Assembly (NCBI GenBank): GCA_947442105.1
Contig: CANEVH010000029.1
Coordinates: 1 to 48,244 of the forward strand
Source: Comamonadaceae bacterium
Lineage (GTDB): Bacteria; Pseudomonadota; Gammaproteobacteria; Burkholderiales; Burkholderiaceae_C
DNA: 48,244 nucleotides
Direction: 5' to 3'
Shown here piece after piece: positions 25,497-34,624 of the stretch. Numbering within the stretch: the stretch's first letter is position 1; every line of letters begins with the position of its first letter. Both the position numbers and the translations under genes were made by a program. The notes beneath the pieces are model-generated. The model saw only the letters and a program-made list of their open reading frames with translations, was not told the DNA's origin and did no database searches.

Positions 25497-26240
25497 TTAG
25501 TGCCCGGGCAGCGGCTGGGCCAGCGCCTGCTGCTGCAAGTGCATCAGCTCGGCAATGCCAGCGTCGGCCAGGTTGAGCAACTGGTCCATCTCGGCACGCG
25601 AAAAGGCCGCGCCTTCGGCCGTGCCCTGCACCTCCACAAAGTGGCCCGCGCCGGTCATGACGACGTTCATGTCGGTGTCGCAGGCCGAGTCTTCGGTGTA
25701 TTCCAGATCCAGCAGCGGCGTACCTTCAACAATACCCACTGAGATCGCCGCCACCGCCGCCACGATGGGCGAATCGGCAATCTTGCCGTGGGCCAGCAGC
25801 CAGTTGACCGCGTCTTGTGCAGCCACAAAGGCGCCAGTGATGGCGGCAGTGCGGGTGCCGCCGTCGGCCTGGATCACGTCGCAGTCCAGCGAAATAGTGC
25901 GCTCGCCCAGGCGTTTGAGGTCAAACACCGCGCGCAGCGAGCGGCCAATCAGGCGCTGGATTTCTTGCGTGCGCCCGCTTTGCTTGCCGCGTGCGGCCTC
26001 GCGGTCGCTGCGGGTGTGGGTGGCGCGCGGCAGCATGCCGTATTCGGCAGTGACCCAACCCTCGCCGCTGCCGCGCTTGTGCGGCGGTACGCGCTCTTCG
26101 ACCGAGGCGGTGCACAGCACCTTGGTGCCACCAAACTCAATCAGCACCGAGCCTTCAGCATGGCGGGTGTAGCCACGGGTAATGCGCACCGGGCGCAGGG
26201 CGTTGGCAGCGCGCGCGGCGCTGCGGACAAATACGGTCAT
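25497..26240 (-). CDS. rph: Ribonuclease PH
   Basis: 247 residues; RNase PH, phosphorolytic 3'-exoribonuclease for tRNA 3' trimming. Characteristic segments: [20 protein letters not shown], then [52 protein letters not shown] and [20 protein letters not shown]-terminal about 15 residues are Gln-rich and variable. First gene of the rph-rdgB-hemW set; the 123 bases upstream (26241-26363) hold GC-rich inverted repeats and probably its promoter, with no separate gene seen. Confidence 0.95.
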   Translation of the reverse strand: MTVFVRSAARAANALRPVRITRGYTRHAEGSVLIEFGGTKVLCTASVEERVPPHKRGSGEGWVTAEYGMLPRATHTRSDREAARGKQSGRTQEIQRLIGRSLRAVFDLKRLGERTISLDCDVIQADGGTRTAAITGAFVAAQDAVNWLLAHGKIADSPIVAAVAAISVGIVEGTPLLDLEYTEDSACDTDMNVVMTGAGHFVEVQGTAEGAAFSRAEMDQLLNLADAGIAELMHLQQQALAQPLPGH

Positions 26241-26363
26241 GGAAAGCCTTCACGTGAAAGAACTTTCATGGATGGTGCTACTGCGCGCCGTCATGAAAGT
26301 TAGGGCAAAAAGTTTGATGGGGAAAGAGAGACGGCGCGTCAGACGCGTCAGCGGCGTCGCCGC

Positions 26364-27113
26364 TTAGCTCAGCGTCGGATTATCGGCCTTCTCCCAGGCC
26401 ACAGCGATCAGCGTCACGTTGTCGCAATGCGGGCCACCATGCTGCACCGCCAGTTCCGCCAGTTCATAGGCCGCTTCGGCAACCGCATGCTGCGTCAGAC
26501 CGTAGACGATGTCGTCGTCCTCCACTCCGCTCCAAAGGCCGTCGGAACACAGTAGCAAGCGGTCGCCCACCTGCATGCTAATCGGTGGGCTGACCTCAAT
26601 CACTGGTTGTCGGGGTGCGCCCAAGCAACTGTAAAGAACATGGCGACTGACGGGCGCGCTGGGAATCTTCATTCCGGCTGGACTGTTCCACTCGGCCACG
26701 GAGTGGTCAATCGTGCGGCTCAACACCGCGCCATCGCGCACGAAATACCGTCGCGAGTCACCGCAGTGCGCTGTGTAGCATTGGCCGTCCTGCAAGACAG
26801 TGACCACCAAGGTGCTGCTGGGGGTCTCTTTCATTTCATGCGCTTGCGCGTAATTGAGCAATTGTGTGTGGGCCTCTAGCAGGGCCAGTTGCAGGAATTG
26901 CGCCACATCGGGTAACTTGGGGACCGCCATTTTTTGAAACATGGCAGTGACCACTTGGAGGCAGATTTGGGCGGCAACTTCGCCCTTGGGGTGGCCCCCC
27001 AGCCCGTCTGCCACCAGAAAAATAGCAGAACCCGGGGTATAGAAGTAACCCATGCGATCTTCATTCTTCTTGCGGCCACCGATGCGGCTAACTTGAAAGA
27101 CGGAAAACATCAT
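26364..27113 (-). CDS. PP2C-family serine/threonine phosphatase
   Basis: 249 residues from ATG 27113, 14 bases after the kinase stop. ATG at 27110 is equally possible. PPM motifs in order: GGRKKNEDRMGYF, VADGLGGHPKGEVAAQ (metal Asp and Gly), TAHCGDSRRYF, LLCSDGLWSGV and CDNVTLIAVAW. It should remove phosphate from Ser/Thr residues using two metal ions. No membrane segment. Paired with the kinase gene upstream on the same strand, so it probably reverses that kinase's action. Confidence 0.9.
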   Translation of the reverse strand: MMFSVFQVSRIGGRKKNEDRMGYFYTPGSAIFLVADGLGGHPKGEVAAQICLQVVTAMFQKMAVPKLPDVAQFLQLALLEAHTQLLNYAQAHEMKETPSSTLVVTVLQDGQCYTAHCGDSRRYFVRDGAVLSRTIDHSVAEWNSPAGMKIPSAPVSRHVLYSCLGAPRQPVIEVSPPISMQVGDRLLLCSDGLWSGVEDDDIVYGLTQHAVAEAAYELAELAVQHGGPHCDNVTLIAVAWEKADNPTLS

Positions 27114-27127
27114 CGGGGTAACGCCTA

Positions 27128-28174
27128 TCAGCGCAAACGCTTCTCTACCGAACGCAAGGCACCCGGGAAAAATTGGGTTGCCTGGTAAGCCCCCGAAACA
27201 TCCGCATGCGCCCTGGATTGCGGCGCCTGCGTCAGGATTTTTTGCACCGACAGCACCGAATGCGGCCGTGCCTGCGGATCCAGTTGCATGCATGACAGCA
27301 CGAGGTCGATCAGGGGTTGTGAGTACTTACCTCGCAGCTCGGACAAACTGCTATCCAAATGGGCACGCCAACCCTGTTTCCCCGCATCCGGGGGCGGGCA
27401 GCCCTTCATGCAAGAGAACATGCACGCTCCAATCGCATAAATGTCCGTCCAAGGACCGATCGCCTTGCCACGGCTGTACATTTCTGGCGCCGAGAAGCCA
27501 GGCGTAAACATGGGCTGCAAAAACTTTCCCCCCTGGTGCAACACATCGCGGGCTGCACCAAAGTCAATCAAGACCGCGCGATCGCTGTCAGTAACAAAGA
27601 TATTGCCTGGTTTGATATCCAAATGGAGCATTTTGTGCTGATGCACCACGCGCAGACCGCGCAATATCTCATCGAAAAGCGAGCGAATCGTGCTTTCCCG
27701 AAACACCTTGGCATGGTTGAGCGATGCCGACGTCACAATGAACTGCTGCAAGGATGCACCTTGCAAATAGTTCATTACCAAATAGACCGTGTCGTTTTCA
27801 AGGAAAAAGTTCAGCACATTGACCACGCTGGGATGAACAATCTGCGCCAGCGCCCGCCCCTCTTCAAAAAAGCTGCGTAAGCCCATGCGGTACAGGGCCC
27901 GCTTGTCCCGCGCCACGATCACCGGAGCGTCACCGTGAGCGCGGCTGGCCAGGGCTGCGGGCAGGTATTCTTTGATGGCTACCTCTTGTCCACTGGGGCT
28001 GACCGCGCGGTAGACGATGCCAAATCCACCGGCCGCAATCTTGTTAACAATGCGGTAGCCACCCACCAACTTGCCAGCAAGAAGGGGGGCGGGAGCTGGT
28101 GTCGTTGGTCCCTGGGTCATGCCATGGTGCAAGAGATTCGAAACCTGAAAATCGTTGGGTGGAGTGCGGGCCAC
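27128..28174 (-). CDS. Serine/threonine protein kinase
   Basis: 348 residues, Hanks-type kinase. Gly-rich loop IAAGGFGIVY (46-55), catalytic Lys68 (VAIKEYL), catalytic loop HLDIKPGNI (184-192, Asp186 and Asn191) and DFGAA (204-208). Leu replaces the Arg of HRD, so this is a non-RD kinase. No membrane segment or PASTA/sensor domain; after the kinase domain only about 50 residues remain. Followed by the PP2C gene, 14 bases apart. Divergent from yicC with a 44-base gap that must hold both promoters. An alternative start is Met19 (28120). Substrate unknown. Confidence 0.9.
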   Translation of the reverse strand: MARTPPNDFQVSNLLHHGMTQGPTTPAPAPLLAGKLVGGYRIVNKIAAGGFGIVYRAVSPSGQEVAIKEYLPAALASRAHGDAPVIVARDKRALYRMGLRSFFEEGRALAQIVHPSVVNVLNFFLENDTVYLVMNYLQGASLQQFIVTSASLNHAKVFRESTIRSLFDEILRGLRVVHQHKMLHLDIKPGNIFVTDSDRAVLIDFGAARDVLHQGGKFLQPMFTPGFSAPEMYSRGKAIGPWTDIYAIGACMFSCMKGCPPPDAGKQGWRAHLDSSLSELRGKYSQPLIDLVLSCMQLDPQARPHSVLSVQKILTQAPQSRAHADVSGAYQATQFFPGALRSVEKRLR

Positions 28175-28218
28175 TGAAGCCGGTTATTCTCAGTGCAGCC
28201 CCTCTATTCAAGGAATGA

Positions 28219-29139
28219 ATGATGTCAGTTTACAGTATGACTGGCTTCGCCAGTGCACAACACAGCAACAGCCACTCCTCAGGCGCCGTAGAAACTAAGC
28301 AAACCAGCACCGCCCAACTGGGTCTGGAAATTCGCTCCGTCAACAGCCGTTTTCTGGATTTGAGCTTTCGCCTGCCTGAGGACCTGCGCCAATGGGAGCC
28401 TGCGCTGCGCGAATTACTGGTTGCGCGGCTCAAGCGCGGCAAGGTCGAAGTGCGCGCTTCGGTCGAGGTGCACGGCGCCAGCAGCATTGGCGAGCCCTCG
28501 CCCAAGCTGCTGCAGCGCCTCAACGCCCTGCAAGACAACGTCAAAGTCTGGCTTCCGCAAGCCCCGGGTCTTAGCGTGGCCGAGGTGCTGCGGCTGGCGG
28601 CCGACGAGCAGTCCAGCGTGCGCGACTGGAGCGAAGACCTGCTGCCCCTGGCGCAAACCGCACTAACTGCCCTGCTGGCGGCCCGTGCGCGCGAAGGCGA
28701 GCGCCTGGCCACCATGCTGCTGGAGCACATCAAGCAACTGCGCCTTTTGGCAGCCCAAGCGGTGCCGCTGGTGCCGCAACTGGTGGCCCAGCAGCGCCAG
28801 CGATTTATGGAACGCTGGGCCGAGGCCATGGCGCTGGGTGCTGGTGCAACGCTGCCCGAGAGCGCCCAAGACCGGGCGCTGACCGAGGCCACGGCGTTTG
28901 CCATTCGCATTGACGTGGCCGAAGAAATTACCCGCCTGAACTCGCACTTGGATGAGCTGGAGCGCCTGATCACCAAAGGCGGCGAAATCGGCAAGCGCCT
29001 AGACTTCTTGATCCAAGAGCTGCACCGCGAAGCCAACACCATGGGCTCTAAATCAGCCGCCCTGGCGCTGACGCATATCTCGGTGGACATGAAGGTGCTG
29101 ATAGAGCAAATGCGCGAGCAAGTGCAAAACATAGAATGA
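28219..29139 (+). CDS. yicC: YicC-family endoribonuclease
   Basis: 306 residues from ATG 28219; ATG 28222 gives [13 protein letters not shown] with better spacing to AAGGA (28210-28214). YicC N-domain: YSMTGFAS then [21 protein letters not shown]-domain (DUF1732): [20 protein letters not shown], then [20 protein letters not shown] and [20 protein letters not shown] ending in [10 protein letters not shown]. coli YicC is an RNase that degrades the small RNA RyhB. A serine-rich insert of about 20 residues near 15-35 is unusual. First gene of yicC-gmk-rpoZ. Confidence 0.93.
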   Translation: MMSVYSMTGFASAQHSNSHSSGAVETKQTSTAQLGLEIRSVNSRFLDLSFRLPEDLRQWEPALRELLVARLKRGKVEVRASVEVHGASSIGEPSPKLLQRLNALQDNVKVWLPQAPGLSVAEVLRLAADEQSSVRDWSEDLLPLAQTALTALLAARAREGERLATMLLEHIKQLRLLAAQAVPLVPQLVAQQRQRFMERWAEAMALGAGATLPESAQDRALTEATAFAIRIDVAEEITRLNSHLDELERLITKGGEIGKRLDFLIQELHREANTMGSKSAALALTHISVDMKVLIEQMREQVQNIE

Positions 29140-29167
29140 GCCGACCTTAGCCATTCGCACTTGCACT

Positions 29168-29791
29168 ATGGATTACCCCGGAAACCTTTTTGTGGTCGCA
29201 GCGCCTAGCGGCGCGGGCAAGTCGAGCTTGGTGAATGCCTTGCTAGAACTTGACTCCCACGTACAACCCTCGGTTTCTCACACCACGCGCGCACCACGCG
29301 GCCAAGAAAAGCACGGGCGCGAGTACTTTTTTGTCTCTGAGCCCGAATTTGATGCAATGGTCGCCGCTGACGCTTTTGTGGAGTGGGCTCACGTTCACAA
29401 CCACCGCTACGGCACCTCCAAAAAAGCCATTGAAGACCGCATGGCGTTGGGCGCTGACGTGATTTTGGAGATTGATTTCCAGGGCGCGATCCAAATCAAA
29501 CAGACTTTTTCCAACGCGGTATGCATCTTTATCTTGCCTCCCAGCTGGGACGAATTGCGCGCGCGCCTGGAGCGCCGGGGCGAGGACGCGCCCGAGACCA
29601 TCGATTTGCGCATGAAGAACGCCGCTGTGGAGGTGGCGCAGGCCGGAAAATTCGACTTCGTTATACTCAACGAGTTGTTTGACCGGGCGCTTTTTGATCT
29701 GAAAGCGATTGTTCACTCCCAGCGGCTCAAATTTGCGGCGCAAGCGCGCGCCAGGGCCGCAACCTTCCAGGCGCTCAACATCCCCACCTAA
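29168..29791 (+). CDS. gmk: Guanylate kinase
   Basis: 207 residues. The P-loop is [15 protein letters not shown] (near 12-26), followed by [20 protein letters not shown] for GMP binding, [14 protein letters not shown] and [15 protein letters not shown]. Phosphorylates GMP to GDP in purine metabolism. Starts 28 bases after yicC and is followed 14 bases later by rpoZ. Length and motifs are normal. Confidence 0.96.
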   Translation: MDYPGNLFVVAAPSGAGKSSLVNALLELDSHVQPSVSHTTRAPRGQEKHGREYFFVSEPEFDAMVAADAFVEWAHVHNHRYGTSKKAIEDRMALGADVILEIDFQGAIQIKQTFSNAVCIFILPPSWDELRARLERRGEDAPETIDLRMKNAAVEVAQAGKFDFVILNELFDRALFDLKAIVHSQRLKFAAQARARAATFQALNIPT

Positions 29792-29805
29792 TTTCGGAGA
29801 ATCCC

Positions 29806-30009
29806 ATGGCCCGCATCACCGTCGAAGACTGCCTTGAGCAGATCCCCAACCGCTTCCAACTGGTGCTCGCCGCCACCTACCGCGCGCGCATGCTCAGCCA
29901 AGGCCACACGCCCAAGATCGATAGCAAAAACAAGCCCGGCGTGACCGCACTGCGCGAAATTGCCGCTGGCAAGATCGGCATCGAAATGCTGAAAAAAGTG
30001 CCGCTGTAA
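29806..30009 (+). CDS. rpoZ: RNA polymerase omega subunit
   Basis: 67 residues, the usual length in Burkholderiales. [20 protein letters not shown] then [11 protein letters not shown] and [17 protein letters not shown] are the omega core; omega helps RpoC fold and takes part in ppGpp binding. GGAG lies before the start. In many related genomes spoT follows rpoZ; here a terminator follows 16 bases downstream and the next gene is on the other strand. Confidence 0.95.
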   Translation: MARITVEDCLEQIPNRFQLVLAATYRARMLSQGHTPKIDSKNKPGVTALREIAAGKIGIEMLKKVPL

Positions 30010-30025
30010 AGCGACTTTCTTCTCC

Positions 30026-30053
30026 AAAAAAAGGCCCCCTCGGGCCTTTTTTT
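30026..30053. terminator. Bidirectional rho-independent terminator after rpoZ
   Basis: GGCCC (30033-30037) pairs with GGGCC (30042-30046), extended by seven A on the left and seven T on the right, so it can act in both directions: for rpoZ on the plus strand and for the convergent thioesterase gene on the minus strand. Confidence 0.87.
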
Positions 30054-30078
30054 ATGCCTGAACGGCGGCGTTTTCTGG

Positions 30079-30612
30079 TCAGGACACGATGTAAGCCGCC
30101 GCGCCAGTAGAAAACAGCGTGCCGTCGGCGCCCAAAAACTCCATGCGCGTATTGGCCACGCGTGAGCCCAGGCGCAGCACGTGGGCATGCAGTTCGAAGT
30201 ACGGGCTGATGCCGGGGCGCAAATAGTCGATGCGCAAATCGATGGTGCCCAGCTTGCCAAACCGATGCAGGCGCTGCAGCGGCGTCTCGTCCATGTGGCG
30301 CGCGCCAATGGCGGCCATCACCGCCAGCCCGCCCATGGCGTCCAAGCCTGCGCTGATGACGCCTCCGTGCACCCGGTTGAAGGCGAAGTGTCCGACCAGT
30401 TCCGGTCGCATGTCGATGCGCGCGACCACACGGGATGGCTCAAGCGATGTGATCTTCAAGCCCAAAAGCTGATTGAATACGATGCGTTCTTCAAAAATGG
30501 CTTTGAGGCCGGTGACAAATTCTTCTTCAAATCCTACGGGCGCCGGGGAAGCGGCTTTTGCGGAAACGGGTGCAGGTGCGGAGCCTGCCGATGCGCTTGA
30601 TTTTTTGTTCAT
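30079..30612 (-). CDS. Hotdog-fold thioesterase
   Basis: 177 residues. A low-complexity Ala/Ser/Pro-rich N-terminus (about 1-26) is followed by a hotdog domain: FNQLLGLKITSLEPSRVVAR, then HFAFNRVHGGVISAGLDAMG with the PaaI-type HGG motif on the central helix, and IDLRIDYLRPG. Such enzymes hydrolyse acyl-CoA thioesters. Last gene of the minus-strand acyl-CoA operon, 10 bases after an acyl-CoA dehydrogenase. Substrate unknown. Confidence 0.83.
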   Translation of the reverse strand: MNKKSSASAGSAPAPVSAKAASPAPVGFEEEFVTGLKAIFEERIVFNQLLGLKITSLEPSRVVARIDMRPELVGHFAFNRVHGGVISAGLDAMGGLAVMAAIGARHMDETPLQRLHRFGKLGTIDLRIDYLRPGISPYFELHAHVLRLGSRVANTRMEFLGADGTLFSTGAAAYIVS

Positions 30613-30622
30613 GGGCCAATTG

Positions 30623-31777
30623 TCACAGCCCGAGTTGACGCGAAGCCAACTCCTTCATGATTTCTTCGGCCCCGCCGCCAATCATCATGACTTTGACTTC
30701 GCGGTAAACGCGCTCGCAGGCGGTGCCGCGCATAAAGCCCATGGCGCCCAAAATTTGCACGCCCTGGTCGGCGCAAAACTGCATGGTCTGGGTGGCGTGG
30801 TTTTTCAGCAAACACACTTGCGCCACCCACTCTGCCCCCTCGTCGCCTGCGTCCAGGCGCGCGGTGAGCGCGGCCACCCAGGCGCGGGTGGATTCGATGC
30901 GCATCTTCATGTCCATCAGCTTGTGGCGAATCACCTGGTGCTCGACCAAGGCGCTGCCAAAGGTTTTGCGGGTGCACGCCCAGTCCAGGGCTTCGGTGTA
31001 GCAGCGCTCGGCAAAACCCAGCGCCATCACTGACATGGCCAGGCGCTCGCCATTGAAGTTGCCCATGATCATCTTGAAGCCCGCGCCCTCTTGCCCCACC
31101 AGAAAGCGCGCGGGCACGCGCACGCCGTCAAAGCGCAAATGCGCGGTGTCTGAGCAATGCCAGCCCATTTTGTGCAAAGGGCTGCGCGACAGGCCGGATG
31201 AATCGCCCGGCACCACCAGCATGGAAATGCCGCCGCGCCCCTTGTTGGCCGGGTCGGTGCGCACCGCCACAGTCAGCCAGTCGGCGCGCAGGCCGGAGGT
31301 GATGAAGACTTTTTCGCCATCCACCACGTAGTCGCCCCCGTCCAGGCGGGCAGTGGTGCGCAAGGCCGCCACGTCGCTGCCGCCGCCGGGCTCGGTGATG
31401 GCCAGTGCGGCAATTTTTTCACCGCGCAAGACGCCGGGAATGACCTCGGCTTGCAAGGCGTCCGAGCCCCAGCGCAAGACGGGCGGCAAGCCAATGTTGT
31501 GGCTGAACAAGCTGGCCATCAAGCCGCCGCTGCCGCTCTCGCGCGCCAGGGTTTCGGTCAGGGCGTTGCGCAGCGCGGCGCTCGCCGGTGTGCCACCCAG
31601 GTGCTCGGGGTAGCCCAAACCCAGCCAGCCCAGTTCGGCAGCGCGGGTGTACAGGCTGCGCGGGAACATCTGCGCCACCTCCCAATCGGCCAAATGGGGT
31701 GCGACCTCTTGGCGCACAAAGCGCCGCACGCTGTCCTGCAAGTGCGTGATTTCTTCAAGGCTGGCGGTGGTTTGCAT
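30623..31777 (-). CDS. Acyl-CoA dehydrogenase (long-chain/isovaleryl-like type)
   Basis: 384 residues, full ACAD fold. ITEPGGGSDVAALRT (128-142) and DWLTVAV bind FAD, and GAMGFMRGTACERVYREVKV lies in the C-domain. At the position of the medium-chain base Glu (YEGT) there is IGGGAEE. The likely base is Glu244 in NFNGERLAM, as in long-chain and isovaleryl dehydrogenases. It introduces a 2,3-double bond into an acyl-CoA and passes electrons to ETF. Follows a related dehydrogenase by 11 bases; the two could act on different chain lengths or branched substrates. Confidence 0.9.
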   Translation of the reverse strand: MQTTASLEEITHLQDSVRRFVRQEVAPHLADWEVAQMFPRSLYTRAAELGWLGLGYPEHLGGTPASAALRNALTETLARESGSGGLMASLFSHNIGLPPVLRWGSDALQAEVIPGVLRGEKIAALAITEPGGGSDVAALRTTARLDGGDYVVDGEKVFITSGLRADWLTVAVRTDPANKGRGGISMLVVPGDSSGLSRSPLHKMGWHCSDTAHLRFDGVRVPARFLVGQEGAGFKMIMGNFNGERLAMSVMALGFAERCYTEALDWACTRKTFGSALVEHQVIRHKLMDMKMRIESTRAWVAALTARLDAGDEGAEWVAQVCLLKNHATQTMQFCADQGVQILGAMGFMRGTACERVYREVKVMMIGGGAEEIMKELASRQLGL

Positions 31778-31788
31778 AGGGCCAGCGT

Positions 31789-32961
31789 TCAGCGTTGTGG
31801 CCGCTTGGCCACGCCCATGGTCTTGGCGATGATGCCGAGCATGACTTCGTCGGCGCCACCGCCAATCGAGCCCAGGCGGCCATCACGGAACATGCGCGAG
31901 ACCTTGTTTTCCCAGGTGTAGCCCATGCCGCCCCAAAACTGCAGGCAGCCGTCGGGAATGGTGCGGTTGAGCCGCCCCGCCATCAGCTTGCCCATGGAGG
32001 CAAGTTCCAGCACGTCTTGGCCGCCCACGTACAGCTCGCAGGCGCGGTAGGTGAGCGCGCGCAGGGCTTCCAGGTCGGTTTTCATCTCCGCCAGTTTGAA
32101 TTGCACCCATTGCTGGTCGGCCAAGGTAGCGCCAAAGAGCTTGCGCTCTTGCGCCCATTCCATGGTCCAGCCAATGCAGTTGCTCAAGGACTGCAGGCAA
32201 CTGGCCGCCGCCCACAGGCGCTCTTCCTGGAACTGCTGCATTTGGTAGATAAAGCCGTGGCCCTCGGCGCCTATGCGGTTGCGCTGGGGCACACGCACTT
32301 CGTCAAAGTAAAGCAAGCCGGTGTCGCTGGCGTTCATGCCGATTTTGCGAATCTTCTTGGCCACCTCGATGCCCGGGCGCAGCTTGCCGTTTTCGCGCAG
32401 CGGCACCATCACCAGGCTTTTGTTTTTGTGCGCCGGCCCTTCGCCGGTGTTGACCAGCATGCACATCCAGTCGGCCTGCAGGCTGTTGGTGATCCACATT
32501 TTCTGGCCGCTGATGACGTAATCGTCGCCGTCCTTGCGCGCCACCGACTTGACGCCGGCCACGTCGCTGCCCGCGCCGGGTTCACTCACGCCAATGCAGC
32601 CCACCATGTCGCCGGCAATGGCCGGGGCCAAAAACTCACGCTGCAGTTCCTCGCTGCCAAAGCGCGCCAGCGCTGGGGTGCACATATCGGTTTGCACACC
32701 AATGGCCATGGGGATGGCACCGCAGTGGATGTGGCCCAAGGCCTCGGCCATGGCCAGGCTGTAGCTGTAGTCCAGGCCAGCGCCGCCATGGGCCTCGGGC
32801 TTGGTCAGGCCCAGGAGGCCCAGATTGCCCAATTTTTTGAACACCTCGTGGGCGGGGAAGATTTCCGCCGCCTCCCACTCGTCCACGTGCGGGTTGATTT
32901 CGGCGTCAATAAAGCGCTTGAGGGTTTTTTGCACTTCCTGGTGTTCGTGGGTCCACTGCAT
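31789..32961 (-). CDS. Acyl-CoA dehydrogenase resembling citronellyl-CoA dehydrogenase AtuD
   Basis: 390 residues, ACAD family. IGVSEPGAGSDVAGVKSVAR (123-142) and MWITNSLQADWMCML bind FAD; the proposed base is Glu247 in QFQEERLW; GSIGGGADEVMLGIIAK ends the catalytic domain. From memory the whole protein, including INPHVDEWE and AMAIGVQTDMCTPALARFGS-like stretches (here PMAIGVQTDMCTPALARFGS), closely resembles Pseudomonas AtuD of acyclic-terpene breakdown. No carboxylase genes (atuC/atuF) are nearby, so the substrate may be another branched acyl-CoA. Lies 26 bases after the SDR gene. Confidence 0.87.
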   Translation of the reverse strand: MQWTHEHQEVQKTLKRFIDAEINPHVDEWEAAEIFPAHEVFKKLGNLGLLGLTKPEAHGGAGLDYSYSLAMAEALGHIHCGAIPMAIGVQTDMCTPALARFGSEELQREFLAPAIAGDMVGCIGVSEPGAGSDVAGVKSVARKDGDDYVISGQKMWITNSLQADWMCMLVNTGEGPAHKNKSLVMVPLRENGKLRPGIEVAKKIRKIGMNASDTGLLYFDEVRVPQRNRIGAEGHGFIYQMQQFQEERLWAAASCLQSLSNCIGWTMEWAQERKLFGATLADQQWVQFKLAEMKTDLEALRALTYRACELYVGGQDVLELASMGKLMAGRLNRTIPDGCLQFWGGMGYTWENKVSRMFRDGRLGSIGGGADEVMLGIIAKTMGVAKRPQR

Positions 32962-32987
32962 GGCTTGTCTCCTGGGGTTGGTCTGAT

Positions 32988-33896
32988 TTATTGGGACTCT
33001 GGGGATGCTTTGGCAAACACCTGTGGCGTGGTGGCCCGGTGAAAGCCGTCAAAGGGTGAAATAGCGGCGCGCGTCTGCACCTTGGCGCTGGCCACCGTCA
33101 TGGGCCAGCCCATGCGCACCTGCGGGCGCGCACCGTCGATGCGCAGCGTGCTGCCGCTGATAAAGGCCGCAGCCGGGCTGAGCAAAAACACAATACCCGC
33201 CGCCGTCTCGGCCTCGGTGCCAAAGCGCCCGAGCGGCACGGTTTTGGCCATGGCGCGCAGCATGGGGCCGGCCTCTGGCGGGTAATGGTCCATGCCGCTG
33301 GAGGCGATGTAGCCCGGCGCCACGGCGTTGACGCGCACCCCGGCACCCGCCCATTCGGCGGCTGCCGTTTCCGTCAGGCTGACCATGCCCGCTCGCGCCG
33401 CACCGCTGTGGCCCATGCCGGGCATCGAGCCCCACATATCGGCCACGATGTTGACCATGGCGCCGCCGTGTTGGGCCATGGACTGGGTGTAGCACTCGCG
33501 CGCCATCAAAAAGCCGCCGGTCAGGTTGGTGTTGACCACCGCCTCCCAGCCCTTGGCGCTGATGGCCTCCAAGGGCGTCATGTACTGGCCCCCGGCGTTG
33601 TTGACCAAGCCGTCTATGGCGCCGTGCTGCGCCACGATGGCAGCCACGGTGCTGCGCACGGCGTCTTCTTGGCGAATGTCGCACACGTGCACACTGGCCG
33701 GGTGGGCCGCGCCGTCTTGGGCGATCTCAGCCGCTACGCGCTCCAGCTTCTCGATCTTGCGCCCCAGCAGCGCCACCTGTGCGCCCAAAGCGGCCAGCTC
33801 ATGGGCCACACAACGGCCAATGCCCGAGCCGCCGCCGGTGACGACGATGACCTTGCCCGCAAACAAGCCGGGCGCGAAAACAGAGGCGTAAGACAT
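32988..33896 (-). CDS. Short-chain dehydrogenase/reductase, AtuB/AtuG- or dienoyl-CoA-reductase-like
   Basis: 302 residues from ATG 33896 (MSYASVFAPGLFAGK), which has AAAGGG upstream; an earlier ATG at 33926 lies in the tetR 3' end. Cofactor loop TGGGSGIG at 20-27 and NNAGGQY at 99-105. At the usual YxxxK position it reads MGHSGAARAGM (161-171): no Tyr, and Arg168 where Lys is expected. This is seen in dienoyl-CoA-reductase-like SDRs and, from memory, in Pseudomonas AtuB/AtuG. The end SPFDGFHRA also fits that group. Likely reduces or oxidises an unsaturated or branched acyl-CoA or its alcohol. Neighbours support acyl-CoA catabolism. Confidence 0.83.
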   Translation of the reverse strand: MSYASVFAPGLFAGKVIVVTGGGSGIGRCVAHELAALGAQVALLGRKIEKLERVAAEIAQDGAAHPASVHVCDIRQEDAVRSTVAAIVAQHGAIDGLVNNAGGQYMTPLEAISAKGWEAVVNTNLTGGFLMARECYTQSMAQHGGAMVNIVADMWGSMPGMGHSGAARAGMVSLTETAAAEWAGAGVRVNAVAPGYIASSGMDHYPPEAGPMLRAMAKTVPLGRFGTEAETAAGIVFLLSPAAAFISGSTLRIDGARPQVRMGWPMTVASAKVQTRAAISPFDGFHRATTPQVFAKASPESQ

Positions 33897-33910
33897 AAAA
33901 CCCTTTGAAA

Positions 33911-34600
33911 CTAAAAGGAAGGCCAAGAATCTGCCGTACCAGGGCCGACAAACAGCGCCAGCGCCGCCTCGCTCAGGTCGTCCAGACTGGCTGCCTTGTG
34001 CGGGTCAAACCACTGTACCGACCAGTTGAGCGCGCCCAAAATCAGCAAACGTGCCAAGCCCACGGGCGCGCGCAGGGCGCCGCTGGCGTGCAAAGCGGTG
34101 AGCACCGGCACCCACAGCGCCTCGTACTGGCTTTGCAGGGCGGCCAACTCGTTGCGCTGCGCCGGGTTCAGGGACCGCGACTCGTACAACATGACCGGAA
34201 TAAAGTCGCTGTCAGGCCCGAGCAGCACCGCGAAATGGGTTTGCACCAGGCCGCGCAATTGCGCAAGCGGCGGCTGTAGCTGCAACGCTTGCAAAGTGGC
34301 CTGCTGGCGCGCCAGGGCTGCGCGCATGCCCTCTTGCATGACGGCAAACAGCAAGGCGTCTTTGCTTTTGAAGTGGTAGAAGGGCGAGCCGCTTTGCATG
34401 CCGGTAGCGGCCGCAATGTCGCGGGTGGTGGTGGCGGCAAAACCCTGGCTGCGAAACAGGGCGGCAGCGGTGGCCAACAAGGCGGCGCGGCGGTTGCCGT
34501 CGTCGCGCTCCAGCAAGGTCTTGCGCGGGCGACCCCGTGGCCGCACCGGTGCGGTGGGCGTGGTCAGGGTTTCAGGCAGAGCGGCTGCGGGCGCGGACAT
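33911..34600 (-). CDS. TetR-family transcriptional regulator (acyl-CoA operon)
   Basis: 229 residues. An Ala/Pro-rich N-terminal tail with the AT-hook-like RPRGRPRK (20-27) precedes the HTH: ALLATAAALFRSQGFAATTT, then RDIAAATGMQSGSPFYHFKS. The C-terminal ligand domain is helical. TetR proteins repress until a small molecule, here plausibly an acyl-CoA, binds. It is the first gene of tetR-SDR-acad-acad-thioesterase, with a 30-base palindrome 24 bases upstream of its start, so autoregulation is likely. Confidence 0.9.
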   Translation of the reverse strand: MSAPAAALPETLTTPTAPVRPRGRPRKTLLERDDGNRRAALLATAAALFRSQGFAATTTRDIAAATGMQSGSPFYHFKSKDALLFAVMQEGMRAALARQQATLQALQLQPPLAQLRGLVQTHFAVLLGPDSDFIPVMLYESRSLNPAQRNELAALQSQYEALWVPVLTALHASGALRAPVGLARLLILGALNWSVQWFDPHKAASLDDLSEAALALFVGPGTADSWPSF

Positions 34601-34624
34601 GGCCGCACCTTACCAAAGGCCGCT

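Noticed and set aside
28230..29132. Minus-strand open frame of 300 codons
   Set aside because: Exact antisense of yicC, Ser/Arg-rich; yicC itself has clear conserved segments.
31795..33042. Plus-strand open frame of 415 codons
   Set aside because: Antisense to the AtuD-like dehydrogenase; no recognisable domain.
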